The position numbers and the translations under genes are program-made. The notes below the pieces were generated by a model. That model made no database searches and was not told the origin of the DNA. It saw only the letters and a list, made by a program, of their open reading frames with translations. A stretch of 64,000 nt of DNA, from the NCBI GenBank assembly GCA_947478865.1, contig CANJXF010000020.1:1-64000 (forward strand), written 5' to 3'. Source of the stretch: Verrucomicrobiales bacterium (GTDB taxonomy: Bacteria; Verrucomicrobiota; Verrucomicrobiia; Limisphaerales; CANJXF01). How positions within the stretch are numbered: position 1 is the first letter of the stretch; every line of letters begins with the position of its first letter. This document shows, in pieces, positions 44,888 through 53,473 of the stretch.

Positions 44888-46222
44888 TTGTCGCGCGAGG
44901 CCACGGTTGCTGCGCCTGGTTTTACCCGCTGGCTCGTGCCGCCCTCCGCCATCGCGGTGCACATCTGCATTGGGGATGTTTACGGATTCAACGTTTTTAA
45001 CGAACCGCTCACGCGCCTGGTTGGCGTTAGCAGATCCATCGCCGGCGAGGATTGGACCATTCCTCAGGTGGGTTGGATTTATTCAATTGCTCTCATGATG
45101 CTTGGGCTTTCCGCGGCGCTCTTCGGAAAATGGGTGGAGCGGAGCGGGCCGCGCAAAACGATGCTGGTCAGCCTGGTCTGTTTTTGCGGAGGACTGGTGC
45201 TGTCGGCAATTGGCGTGAAACTGCATCAATTGTGGCTGCTTTATCTGGGTTACGGGGTTCTCGGCGGAATCGGCTTGGGCTTGGGTTATATCGCGCCGGT
45301 ATCCACTTTGATTAAATGGTTTCCAGACCGTTCCGGCATGGCGACGGGAATGGCGATTATGGGATTTGGCGGCGGGGCGTTGATCGGCGCACCGTTGGGA
45401 GTGGAATTGATGGCCCGGTTCAAGACCGCGACCTCTTTGGGAATCGCAGAGGCTTTCCTGACGATGGCTGGCCTCTATGCGTTGTGGATGCTTTTTGGCG
45501 CCTTGACGATACGAGTGCCCGCACCGGAATGGCAACCGGCGGGATGGAGTCCGAAGCCCAACGCGCCCGGCCGGGCACCGCAGGACAGCGTGCCAGTGGA
45601 CAAAGCATGGAGAACGCGGCAATTCTGGTTCCTCTGGGTCGTTCTTTGCATGAACGTGAGCGCTGGCATTGGGGTGCTGGGTCAAGCCTCGCTGATGTGC
45701 CAGGATATGTTTGGAGTCAGTGCCGCGGTGGGCGGAGGTTTTGCCGGACTCTTGTCGATCTTCAATCTGGGTGGCCGGTTCATCTGGTCCTCCATTTCGG
45801 ATCTAACCGGACGAAAAGCGGTTTACTGCATTTATTTTCTTCTGGGAGCCGTGCTATACGCCGTGATCCCGCTAACCCAAAAAATCGGCAGCCAATTTCT
45901 GTTTGTGACGGTGACCGCCATAATTATCTCCATGTATGGCGGCGGCTTTTCAACGGTGCCTGCTTATTTGAAGGATTTGTTTGGGACAGCCGAAGTCGGT
46001 GCGATTCACGGGCGGTTGATCACGTCCTGGTCTTTGGCGGCCATCGTTGGTCCGATGCTGATCAACTACATCTCGACTGCCAAAAAAGCGGCAGGGGTTC
46101 CGAAAGAGCAGGCTTACAATGCAACGCTTTATCTGATGGTTGGCCTATTGCTGGTCGGATTTATCAGCAATCTTTGCATTCGCCCGCTCAGTGCAAAGCA
46201 AACCGCAAAGCACACTGTATGA
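44888..46222 (+). CDS. MFS transporter, OFA (oxalate/formate antiporter) family
   Basis: 444 residues from TTG 44888, the only reasonable start. Twelve membrane helices with OFA-type features: IHICIGDVYGFNVFNEPLTR in helix 1, GVLGGIGLGLGYIAPVSTLI and KWFPDRSGMATGMAIMGFGG in the first half, and GRFIWSSISDLTGRKAVY between helices. The family exchanges small organic anions such as oxalate and formate. The exact substrate is unknown. The stop overlaps the start of the small-subunit gene as ATGA. Confidence 0.9.
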   Translation: MSREATVAAPGFTRWLVPPSAIAVHICIGDVYGFNVFNEPLTRLVGVSRSIAGEDWTIPQVGWIYSIALMMLGLSAALFGKWVERSGPRKTMLVSLVCFCGGLVLSAIGVKLHQLWLLYLGYGVLGGIGLGLGYIAPVSTLIKWFPDRSGMATGMAIMGFGGGALIGAPLGVELMARFKTATSLGIAEAFLTMAGLYALWMLFGALTIRVPAPEWQPAGWSPKPNAPGRAPQDSVPVDKAWRTRQFWFLWVVLCMNVSAGIGVLGQASLMCQDMFGVSAAVGGGFAGLLSIFNLGGRFIWSSISDLTGRKAVYCIYFLLGAVLYAVIPLTQKIGSQFLFVTVTAIIISMYGGGFSTVPAYLKDLFGTAEVGAIHGRLITSWSLAAIVGPMLINYISTAKKAAGVPKEQAYNATLYLMVGLLLVGFISNLCIRPLSAKQTAKHTV

Positions 46223-46401
46223 AAGCGCTCCGAATCATCATCGCTTGGTTGCTCGTGGGCCTTCCGCTGGCGTGGGGCGTTTCCCGGTCGGTCCTAAAAT
46301 CAATGCCGTTGTTCAGCTCAAAAACCCTCGATGCTCGTTCCGTATCAACGAGCAGAGATACAATTCAAAATTCCGAAAAAACCAATCCAACTAAACCATG
46401 A
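46219..46401 (+). CDS. MFS transporter small subunit (60 residues)
   Basis: Short membrane protein starting MKALRIIIAWLLVGLPLAWG and followed by a polar, Ser/Thr-rich tail. One membrane helix (about 5-21). A small protein with this AWLLVGLPLAWGV pattern is encoded directly after OFA-type transporters in many bacteria and is thought to be a partner subunit. It overlaps the MFS stop by four bases and the PQQ dehydrogenase start by four bases (ATGA at 46398). Its translated C-terminus is longer than the core pattern needs. Confidence 0.82.
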   Translation: MKALRIIIAWLLVGLPLAWGVSRSVLKSMPLFSSKTLDARSVSTSRDTIQNSEKTNPTKP

Positions 46402-47747
46402 AAAAACTAATCCAACTCATGCTTGCAGCGGCCACCACGATCACCGTGGGCGCGGCCACCCACAATACCGCCACGTCTGGCGGCAAATTGCCCAAGCCCG
46501 TCACCGTCGCTTTGGTCAAAGTGGCCGATGGCTTTGTCGATCCAGTGCGCGTGACTGCGTCGCCGGACGGCACGGGGCGTCTTTTCGTTTGCGAGCGGAG
46601 CGGCGTGGTTCGGATCATCAAGGACGGCAAAGTGCAGGAAAAGCCGTTCCTGGACATCCACGAAACGGTCGTCAGCTCCTTTGTGGAGCAAGGTCTTTAC
46701 GACCTTGAGTTTCATCCCAAGTTTAAGGAAAACGGCAAGTTCTATGTTCACTACTCGGATATGTGGTTCAACGGGGCTGGCTTCATCGTCGAATACAAAG
46801 TTTCCGCCCGCAGCCCGGACCGCGCCGATCCGGAAAGCGCCCGGGTCGTCATCCAGTTGCCCCGTCCTTTCGCGAATCATAACGGTGGAGAAATTGCCTT
46901 TGGCCCAGACGGTTATCTTTACATTGGCAGCGGCGACGGAGGCTGGGAAGGCGACGTGCTGGGTGCCGGACAGGACCTCACCACGTGGCTGGGAAAAATT
47001 CTGCGAATCGACGTCAATGCCTCGAGCCCAGATCGGGGCTACAACATTCCCAAGGACAATCCGTTTGTGACGCCAGGGCAGCAGATGAAACTTTTCGGAG
47101 TCAGCGAGATAGCGTTCAGCAAGCTTCATCCTAATGCGAAGCCGGAAATTTGGTCCTACGGTTTGCGCAATCCGTGGAGCTTTTCCTTTGATCGCAAAAC
47201 CGGCGATATGTACATCGCGGACATTGGCCAGAACCATTACGAGGAGATCAATTTTGAGCCAGCCAGGACGGCCGGCGTAAATTATGGATGGAAGTTCATG
47301 TGCGGCACCCATCCATTCCCATTGCCGACCGATGAGCAGGGCCGACCTGACCATGCGGCCGTGAAAGATGCGCCGCGCGTGGGTGAATTACCGATCGCCG
47401 AATATAGCCACGTGGACCAAGGCAACTGCGTGATGGGCTTCGGTGTTTATCGCGGCAGCAAATATCCCCAGATGGAGGGCACCTACTTCTTTGGCGATTG
47501 GGGCTCGGGCAAAGTTTGGGGAACAGCGCGCGACGCGAAAGGCAATTGGCAAATGGAAGAGCTGCTCAATACTAAACTCATGTTCACTGGCGCAGGCGAA
47601 GCAGAGGATGGAACCATTTATGTCACCAATGCCCATGCGAATTACGGTGGTCCCGTGGATCCAGCGAAAAATGAGCGCGGGGCAGTTTGGATGCTGGTTC
47701 CGCGCGACAAGGTGCCCAAAGGAGCCGAAACGGCCCCGCTCGAATAA
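46398..47747 (+). CDS. PQQ-dependent sugar dehydrogenase (GSDH-like)
   Basis: 449 residues with a signal peptide (MKKLIQLMLAAATTITVGAA). The soluble glucose dehydrogenase/sorbosone dehydrogenase propeller is evident: VRVTASPDGTGRLFVCERSG, GLYDLEFHPKFKENGKFYVH, NHNGGEIAFGPDGYLYIGSG, IWSYGLRNPWSFSFD, GVNYGWKFMCGT. Members oxidise sugars or aldoses in the periplasm and pass electrons to a carrier. Downstream a blue copper protein is encoded, a plausible carrier. PQQ biosynthesis genes are not in the window, and some family members use no PQQ. Confidence 0.88.
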   Translation: MKKLIQLMLAAATTITVGAATHNTATSGGKLPKPVTVALVKVADGFVDPVRVTASPDGTGRLFVCERSGVVRIIKDGKVQEKPFLDIHETVVSSFVEQGLYDLEFHPKFKENGKFYVHYSDMWFNGAGFIVEYKVSARSPDRADPESARVVIQLPRPFANHNGGEIAFGPDGYLYIGSGDGGWEGDVLGAGQDLTTWLGKILRIDVNASSPDRGYNIPKDNPFVTPGQQMKLFGVSEIAFSKLHPNAKPEIWSYGLRNPWSFSFDRKTGDMYIADIGQNHYEEINFEPARTAGVNYGWKFMCGTHPFPLPTDEQGRPDHAAVKDAPRVGELPIAEYSHVDQGNCVMGFGVYRGSKYPQMEGTYFFGDWGSGKVWGTARDAKGNWQMEELLNTKLMFTGAGEAEDGTIYVTNAHANYGGPVDPAKNERGAVWMLVPRDKVPKGAETAPLE

Positions 47748-47793
47748 CGAGCGGTGGAGTCATTCCAGTCAAATCTTAGCTCACGTTTAAAAT

Positions 47794-48393
47794 ATGTTGC
47801 ACCATCGCTTTGCCGTCCTCTTACCTTTAGTCGGCGTTTTTTCGCTGTCAGTGGCTCTGGCTGAGGACACGTCTGCGATTCCCGATGGGAGCGCTGCGCA
47901 CGAGCACGCGATTCCGGCCAAACTACCTCCCCTTAAACCGGAGGATTGCATCAAGTTGGATTCATCCGCACCCAGAACCGTTCTCCTGAATGTGATGGCG
48001 GCTTATGGCGATGTGAACTACGGGATGAACTTCAACGGATTTGCGAAAGGCAACGCCCGTTACGTGATTCCAAAAGATTGGACGGTTAAAATTACGTTTC
48101 TGAACAGAAGCCCTGTGCCCCACAGCGCAATTGTTGTGGAGCGTCCCACGTTAAAAAAGCTGCAGATGGGTGACCCTTACTTCAAAGGGGCGAGCACCCC
48201 GAACCCAGTGCAAGGAACCACGGGACCGGCGGTGACGTTTCAATTTGTTCCGAATGAGGCGGGTGACTTCGCCCTGGCTTGCGGATTTCCGTCCCACGCT
48301 TTGGGCGGTCATTGGATCGAATTTGAGGTTAGTGAAACAGCCACCGCTCCCAGTTGGACAGCGGGGAAGGCTGAGCCTTACACCGCGAAATGA
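47794..48393 (+). CDS. Sulfocyanin-like blue copper protein (cupredoxin)
   Basis: 199 residues, signal peptide about 1-23 (ends SVALA). A sulfocyanin-like cupredoxin domain spans about 60-180. Probable copper ligands are His110 (VPHSAIVV), Cys163, His168 and the residue five after it (CGFPSHALGGHW). In sulfocyanins I recall, the last position is Met in a CG-PGHA--GMW motif; here it is His173. It would be a periplasmic electron carrier. It follows the PQQ-type dehydrogenase by 46 bases, so an acceptor role is likely by context. Confidence 0.85.
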   Translation: MLHHRFAVLLPLVGVFSLSVALAEDTSAIPDGSAAHEHAIPAKLPPLKPEDCIKLDSSAPRTVLLNVMAAYGDVNYGMNFNGFAKGNARYVIPKDWTVKITFLNRSPVPHSAIVVERPTLKKLQMGDPYFKGASTPNPVQGTTGPAVTFQFVPNEAGDFALACGFPSHALGGHWIEFEVSETATAPSWTAGKAEPYTAK

Positions 48394-48423
48394 GCCTTAG
48401 GGCTGCGTCGCCCTGCGAACGGT

Positions 48424-48966
48424 TCAAGGCGGGTCGAGTCGGATGATTCGATTGACGGGATCGTAAATGATCTGCTTGCCCGCAGGTGCGGTAGGCAGCT
48501 TGGGCAACCGCCATTTGCGAACCAGTTCTTCGAGAGTTTCAGGGGCATCCTTCTGTTGAAAAATGGCGCGAGCCAATTCCTGGTTGTAGGCCGCAAGCAC
48601 TTCGGGCGTCGCCATTTCGCCCCCGCGGAGTTTCAGGGCGGGCGCCGAAGGTTCGATGCCTGCGCGCTGCGCCAATGCCTGGGCAATGCGCGCTTTTTCC
48701 TCGGTGACGGGCGAAGCAGAGGGTTGGACTGGGTCAGCTGGGCTTGGCGTGGTTACTTGTGCTGCATCCGGCGTTGCTGGTGTTATCGTCTTGGCTTTCT
48801 TGTTGCCACAGCCAATCAGCAGGAATCCCACTGTGACCAAAATGATTGCGCCAGCCGTCAACCGCAGGACGTGAGGCTGGTGGCTGAATCGGTGAGTGGT
48901 TGCCGTCCTGGGTGCGATTGACACGGCTGGCCTGTTTTCGAAGGAATGATTGTTCGGGGTGGTCAT
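48424..48966 (-). CDS. Membrane-anchored protein of unknown function
   Basis: 180 residues from ATG 48966; the upstream frame to 49080 looks unlike protein. A single hydrophobic helix (about 35-53, ending LLIGCGNKK) could be a membrane anchor or a poor lipobox. A Pro/Thr/Ala-rich linker follows, then a C-terminal domain with LEELVRKWRLPKLPTAPAGK and IIYDPVNRIIRLD. Similar PAGK--YDP endings occur in pilin-like and pseudopilin-like proteins of this phylum; I do not know the function. Convergent with the cupredoxin gene. Confidence 0.7.
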   Translation of the reverse strand: MTTPNNHSFENRPAVSIAPRTATTHRFSHQPHVLRLTAGAIILVTVGFLLIGCGNKKAKTITPATPDAAQVTTPSPADPVQPSASPVTEEKARIAQALAQRAGIEPSAPALKLRGGEMATPEVLAAYNQELARAIFQQKDAPETLEELVRKWRLPKLPTAPAGKQIIYDPVNRIIRLDPP

Positions 48967-49117
48967 GGATTTATTCGCTTTCACGGCTTCTTTGGTCCAA
49001 CACAACGATGCACTTTCGAATAGGGCAGGTAGAGTCGGGTTACGCGAACAATCTATGCTGCGCGATTTTTTCGTCAACAAATCTCTATGAACTTACAGCC
49101 GATTATCTCCAATACGC

Positions 49118-50218
49118 CTAAACGTTTTGGGGTCGAGCCAGGGCGGGACCCAGGGTCTCACCTTCCCGAAATTCCGGCATGATCAGGTGATTGGCGGGAC
49201 TCACCATTCCGCTCTCCAGCATTTCCAAGACAGCGGAGGAAACTCGTTTTGCCATGGTTTCTGAATTCTGAACGTAGCTGGCCACACTCGGCACCATTAG
49301 TTCGAGAAACGATTCATGGTCGCGCGCAATGACAGCCATGTCCTGAGGCAGGCGCAGGCCGCAGCGCATGAGGTGACCCATCACGGTGAGAACGTAAACG
49401 GATTGTGAAACTAGAATTGCCGTCGGACGTTCCGGGCGCCGGATGAGCGCGTTTAATTTCTTTTCAATGTCGGCCACCGTCCGGTCATGCCGGATTACGC
49501 TGGCCTGGACGTCGGTCCGGTTGCTTCGGGCCACGCCTTCGAGGAAGCCTTCTTCGCTCTCCAGATCCCCAGCGGCGCCTGACTCTGGATTCAACAGGAC
49601 GAACCGGCGGTGCCCCCGGGAGAGGAACATGCCGACGGCATGTCGGCACATGGCTCGGTGGGCCTTGTCCACGAAGGGTAGTTCAACCCCCGCATGTTTC
49701 GAGCCGACGATGACGCACGGCAGCTTGCGCTTGGAGAACCACGATTGCATGGCATGGGTCGAATTCGAGAGCACCCAGCCCACGGGACGCAACTGCTGGA
49801 CCATGCGTTCGAGATTCGTGGTCATAGCCCGACCATACGACCCGTGATTGGCGTGGAGTTCCAGATGGTAACCCGCCTTCTCCAAACTTTCCCGGAGTTC
49901 ATTGGTCCAGAATGCGTCGAAGGGCAGGCGGGACTGCATTGGCACCTGGGTCAGCAACAGAACCCGGCGGCTCAGATTCGGAGCCGGTTGGTTTCGGCGA
50001 ACGAGGATCTCTCTGGGTTTACCCTGGCTGGAGCGAATGAGTCCGGCGCGCTGAAGCTGTAGCAGGGCACGGCGCAATGTCATGCGGGCGATGTGCAATT
50101 GCGCGCAAAGTTCGTGCTCGCCCGGAAGCCATTTGTTCCATTCGCCTGCTTGGATTCGTTCGCTCAGGATAGCGGCGGTCTGCGAAACCAGCGATGATCT
50201 TTGTGGTATGCGGTGCAT
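49118..50218 (-). CDS. GntR-type HTH / LacI-type sensor hybrid regulator
   Basis: 366 residues. A GntR winged helix (about 8-70: AAILSERIQAGEWNKWLPGE, then LHIARMTLRRALLQLQRAGL) is joined to a periplasmic-binding-protein-like sensor (about 85-355: RRVLLLTQVPMQSRLPFD; ILVSQSVYVLTVMGHLMRCG; RLPQDMAVIARDHESFLELM). This architecture is like AraR, which senses a sugar and releases its operator. Divergently placed next to the sulfatase/sialidase genes, it is the likely regulator of the glycan-degradation locus. The ligand is unknown. Confidence 0.9.
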   Translation of the reverse strand: MHRIPQRSSLVSQTAAILSERIQAGEWNKWLPGEHELCAQLHIARMTLRRALLQLQRAGLIRSSQGKPREILVRRNQPAPNLSRRVLLLTQVPMQSRLPFDAFWTNELRESLEKAGYHLELHANHGSYGRAMTTNLERMVQQLRPVGWVLSNSTHAMQSWFSKRKLPCVIVGSKHAGVELPFVDKAHRAMCRHAVGMFLSRGHRRFVLLNPESGAAGDLESEEGFLEGVARSNRTDVQASVIRHDRTVADIEKKLNALIRRPERPTAILVSQSVYVLTVMGHLMRCGLRLPQDMAVIARDHESFLELMVPSVASYVQNSETMAKRVSSAVLEMLESGMVSPANHLIMPEFREGETLGPALARPQNV

Positions 50219-50232
50219 CTTGTAAAAACGTC

Positions 50233-50283
50233 AGCAAGTGCGTTGCTTGGCTAAGAATTATACAATCGCTTTGCCAAAGGCAA
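50233..50283. promoter_or_regulatory. Candidate operators between divergent GntR and Gfo/Idh genes
   Basis: Two perfect palindromes occur in the 186-base divergent region: AGCAA-GTGCG-TTGCT at 50233-50247 and TTGCC-AAA-GGCAA at 50271-50283. They could bind the GntR-type dimer. Between them lies an AT-rich ATTATACAAT at 50258-50267 that resembles a -10 box. Function not tested. Confidence 0.35.
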
Positions 50284-50404
50284 GCAGTTCCGACGTGCTT
50301 GCCTCAGTGGGTGGGCTTCTGGAGGCATTTCTGAATCCACGATGCCGGGTGCGGGGATTTGTCGCGAGCTTGACATGGCCTTCCGGCGGGACATTTTCAA
50401 GGGC

Positions 50405-51652
50405 ATGAATTCCAATAGCCATGAGCTTGCTGCGCGCCGCGTGAAGTCCTCCAAGGCGTCTGCCACATCTTTCACTCGGCGATCGTTCTTGCAAACGGTC
50501 GGCCTCGGTTCGGCCGCGCTGGCCCTTGGACCATCGGCCAACGCCAAGGACAAGGTGATCCAAGGTTTCGAAAAAACTTCGGTGGATCCAAACGCATCGA
50601 AGGGCTGGCAGCCGATTTCCGACCGCAAAATTCGAGTGGGATTGGTCGGCTATGGCGTATGCAAGTTCGCCGCCGCGTTTGGTTTTCAGGATCACCCGAA
50701 TGTGGAGGTGGTCGCGGTAAGTGATATCGTTCCCGATCGCTGTGCCGCGCTGGCGAAAGCGGTGCGGTGCGCAAAAACCTATCCTTCACTGGAAGAACTG
50801 GTCAAAGACGATCGTATCGAAGCGGTGTTTGTGGCAACCGATGCGCCTAGCCACGCCAAGCATTGTATCGAGGTTCTTAAGCACGGAAAACACGTTGCTT
50901 CGGCCGTGCCGGCGGTGTTTGGCTCGCTGGAAGACGCAGACAAGTTGTTTGCGGCGGTCAAAGCCAGTGGTCGCAAATACATGATGTTCGAGACCTCCTA
51001 TTTCCATGCCGATGTTTACTCGATGCGGCAAATTTACAACGCGGGCGGGTTAGGCAGGCTGTTGTATTCCGAAGGTGAATATTTTCACTATATGGCCGAG
51101 CCGATTGATTCTTACAAAGGATGGCGCGTCGGGTTGCCGCCGCAGTGGTATCCGACCCACTCGAATGCCTATTATACTGGGGTGACTGGCGGGAGCTTTG
51201 TCGAAGTCTCCTGTATGGGAGTGCCCAGCCAGCTCGGTCATTTAAATCCTGCAAACAATCCTTACAAAAACTCTTTCGGCACTGAAATTGCCATGCTTCG
51301 TACCAGCGAAGGAGGGATGGCGCGGATGGCGGTCAGCTGGGACACGCCCGGACTCGGCGGCGAGGTGGGGCGCATTCGCGGAGAGAAAGGTTCCTTCTAC
51401 GGTAAATACGAAGGTTTGGAAAAAAATCTACCGTCCTCGACACGTCCGGTGCTCCCGCCCGGCGTGGATGCTGGCAGCCACGGCGGCTCGCATGGCTACC
51501 TCATGAATGAGTTCGTCACCGCCATTCTCCAGGATCGCAAGCCGCTGGTGGATATTGTTCAAGCCTTGAACATGACCGTCGCCGGCATCGTCGCTCACCA
51601 ATCGGCGTTGAAAAATGGCGAGTTGATGAAAATTCCGCAGTTCCATTTGTAG
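50405..51652 (+). CDS. Tat-exported Gfo/Idh/MocA oxidoreductase
   Basis: 415 residues from ATG 50405. A twin-arginine signal (TRRSFLQTVGLGSAALALG, Arg25-Arg26) sends the folded protein to the periplasm. The NAD-binding Rossmann domain follows (IRVGLVGYGVCKFAAAFG), then the substrate domain (VFGSLEDADKLFAAVKASGR; GHLNPANNPYKNSFGTEIA). The usual EKP after the Rossmann fold is replaced by SAVPAVFG, so catalysis may be altered; GH109-type glycosidases of this fold also differ there. It heads the sulfatase genes 43 bases downstream. Function: possibly sugar processing, unproven. Confidence 0.85.
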   Translation: MNSNSHELAARRVKSSKASATSFTRRSFLQTVGLGSAALALGPSANAKDKVIQGFEKTSVDPNASKGWQPISDRKIRVGLVGYGVCKFAAAFGFQDHPNVEVVAVSDIVPDRCAALAKAVRCAKTYPSLEELVKDDRIEAVFVATDAPSHAKHCIEVLKHGKHVASAVPAVFGSLEDADKLFAAVKASGRKYMMFETSYFHADVYSMRQIYNAGGLGRLLYSEGEYFHYMAEPIDSYKGWRVGLPPQWYPTHSNAYYTGVTGGSFVEVSCMGVPSQLGHLNPANNPYKNSFGTEIAMLRTSEGGMARMAVSWDTPGLGGEVGRIRGEKGSFYGKYEGLEKNLPSSTRPVLPPGVDAGSHGGSHGYLMNEFVTAILQDRKPLVDIVQALNMTVAGIVAHQSALKNGELMKIPQFHL

Positions 51653-51694
51653 GATTATCGCGCCGCGCAAAGTTTCGCCGGCTGGCCCAAGACC

Positions 51695-53461
51695 ATGATT
51701 CGCCAAAAAACGGCTCTACTCGTCGGGATGATGCTTCTGGGTTGGCTGTCCTCTGCCGCGCCTGCTGCGGCGAAGGGTGCGAAGCCAAACGTCATCATCA
51801 TTCTCACGGATGACCAAGGCTACGGCGATTTGTCCTGCCACGGCAATCCCGTGCTCAAAACGCCGAACCTCGACCAGCTCCATGCCGAGAGCATTCGCCT
51901 CACCGATTTTCATGTCGCGCCGATGTGTACGCCCACGCGCGGGCAACTTCTGAGCGGACGCGATTGCCTGGCCAATGGCGCTATGAACGTGAGCAGTGGT
52001 CGCACCTTCCTCCGCCAGGAACTGCCGACGATGGCGAACATTTTCGCCGCAAATGGTTATCGCTGCGGTCAATTTGGCAAATGGCATCTTGGCGACAATT
52101 ATCCCTATCGCCCGCAGGACCGCGGTTTTCACGAATCCATTTTCTATCCGTCATCCCACATCGGCAGTGCGCCGGATTTTTGGGACAACGATTATTTTGA
52201 CGACACCTACTCCCACAATGGCCAACGCGAAAAATTCACCGGCTACACCACGGATGTTTTTTTTAACGAGGGCATGAAGTGGATGCGCTCGCAGGCCGCC
52301 GCCCGCAAGCCGTTCCTTTGCTACCTGCCGACCGCTGCTGCGCATAGTCCGCTCTACGTTCCGGAGAAGTATCGCCAGCTCTACAAGGGCCAGAAGGATA
52401 ACGTCGCGCGCTTTTTCGGAATGATTGCGAACATCGACGAGAACGTAGGTCGCCTCAATGCGTTTCTGCGCGAGACCGGGTTGTCGGAGAACACCATTCT
52501 CATTTTCATGACGGACAACGGTGGCACCGCCGGCGTGTCGGTCTTCAACAGTGGTATGAGAGGAAAAAAGATTCAACTCTACGAAGGCGGTCACCGTGTG
52601 CCGTGCTTCATCCGCTGGCCAAAGGGTCAACTGCGCGCACCTGGCGACCTTCCGGAACTGACCGAGGTGCAGGACATTTTGCCGACGCTCGTTGAGCTCT
52701 GCCAGTTGCGAAAGCTGCGGGACACACCATTTGACGGCTTGAGTCTGGCCAAGGTGCTGCGCGGCGAGCAGGACCATCTGCCGGACCGAATGCTGACGGT
52801 GCAATTCAGCCGGATGGATTCCCCCGCACCTAAAAAAGGCGACGCCGCCGTGCTCTGGCGGCGCTGGCGGTTGGTGCAGGACAAGGAACTCTACGACCTC
52901 AACACCGACTTTTCACAATGGACAAATCTCATCGCGCTACATCCCGAGGTGGCTGGGAAAATGCGCGCCCACTACGAAGCGTGGTGGGCCAAAGTTGCTC
53001 GAAAAGTAAATGATCACGGATCAATCATCATTGGCGCCGCCGCCGAAAATCCCAGCGAGCTTTCTCCAGCCGATTGGAATGACTCGTTCTTTGACCAGGG
53101 CGCACAGGTTCGCAACGGTCTTCGCCGAAATGGCTTTTGGAATATCCAGGTTGCCCGATCCGGCAACTATGAGATCGAACTTCGCCGCTGGGCGCGCGAA
53201 GTGAATTTGCCGCAGGCGGTCAGCCTGACGCCCTACCCGGACGTGGATGGTCAAATGGTCGCTGGCAAAGCGTTGCCCATTGCGAAGGCGCGGCTGAAAA
53301 TCGAAGGGTTTGACCAAGCTCAAACAGTTGGTTGCTCCGACACAGGAACGAAATTTTCTATGAAACTCAAAGCAGGTCCAACGAAGCTGCAGACGTGGTT
53401 TTACGATGCAACCGGCGCAGAAATCAGCGGCGCGTACTATGTATATGTTCAGAAGAAATAG
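51695..53461 (+). CDS. Sulfatase, arylsulfatase type
   Basis: 588 residues with a signal peptide (about 1-27). The formylglycine site is C78-T-P-T-R82 (MCTPTRGQLLSGRD), with the metal-binding NVIIILTDDQGYGDLSCHGN before it and FMTDNGGTAGV later. Cys here means an FGE-type maturase is required. The C-terminal part beyond about 430 forms an added beta-rich region (NYEIELRRWAREVN; YDATGAEISGAYYVY). It removes sulfate esters from a glycan outside the cytoplasm. Substrate unknown. Confidence 0.92.
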   Translation: MIRQKTALLVGMMLLGWLSSAAPAAAKGAKPNVIIILTDDQGYGDLSCHGNPVLKTPNLDQLHAESIRLTDFHVAPMCTPTRGQLLSGRDCLANGAMNVSSGRTFLRQELPTMANIFAANGYRCGQFGKWHLGDNYPYRPQDRGFHESIFYPSSHIGSAPDFWDNDYFDDTYSHNGQREKFTGYTTDVFFNEGMKWMRSQAAARKPFLCYLPTAAAHSPLYVPEKYRQLYKGQKDNVARFFGMIANIDENVGRLNAFLRETGLSENTILIFMTDNGGTAGVSVFNSGMRGKKIQLYEGGHRVPCFIRWPKGQLRAPGDLPELTEVQDILPTLVELCQLRKLRDTPFDGLSLAKVLRGEQDHLPDRMLTVQFSRMDSPAPKKGDAAVLWRRWRLVQDKELYDLNTDFSQWTNLIALHPEVAGKMRAHYEAWWAKVARKVNDHGSIIIGAAAENPSELSPADWNDSFFDQGAQVRNGLRRNGFWNIQVARSGNYEIELRRWAREVNLPQAVSLTPYPDVDGQMVAGKALPIAKARLKIEGFDQAQTVGCSDTGTKFSMKLKAGPTKLQTWFYDATGAEISGAYYVYVQKK

Positions 53462-53473
53462 CAGTCATTCGCG

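Noticed and set aside
45316-46401. 361-codon plus-strand frame in the MFS region
   Set aside because: It is a shifted frame of the MFS gene; the real frame has clear membrane helices and OFA motifs.
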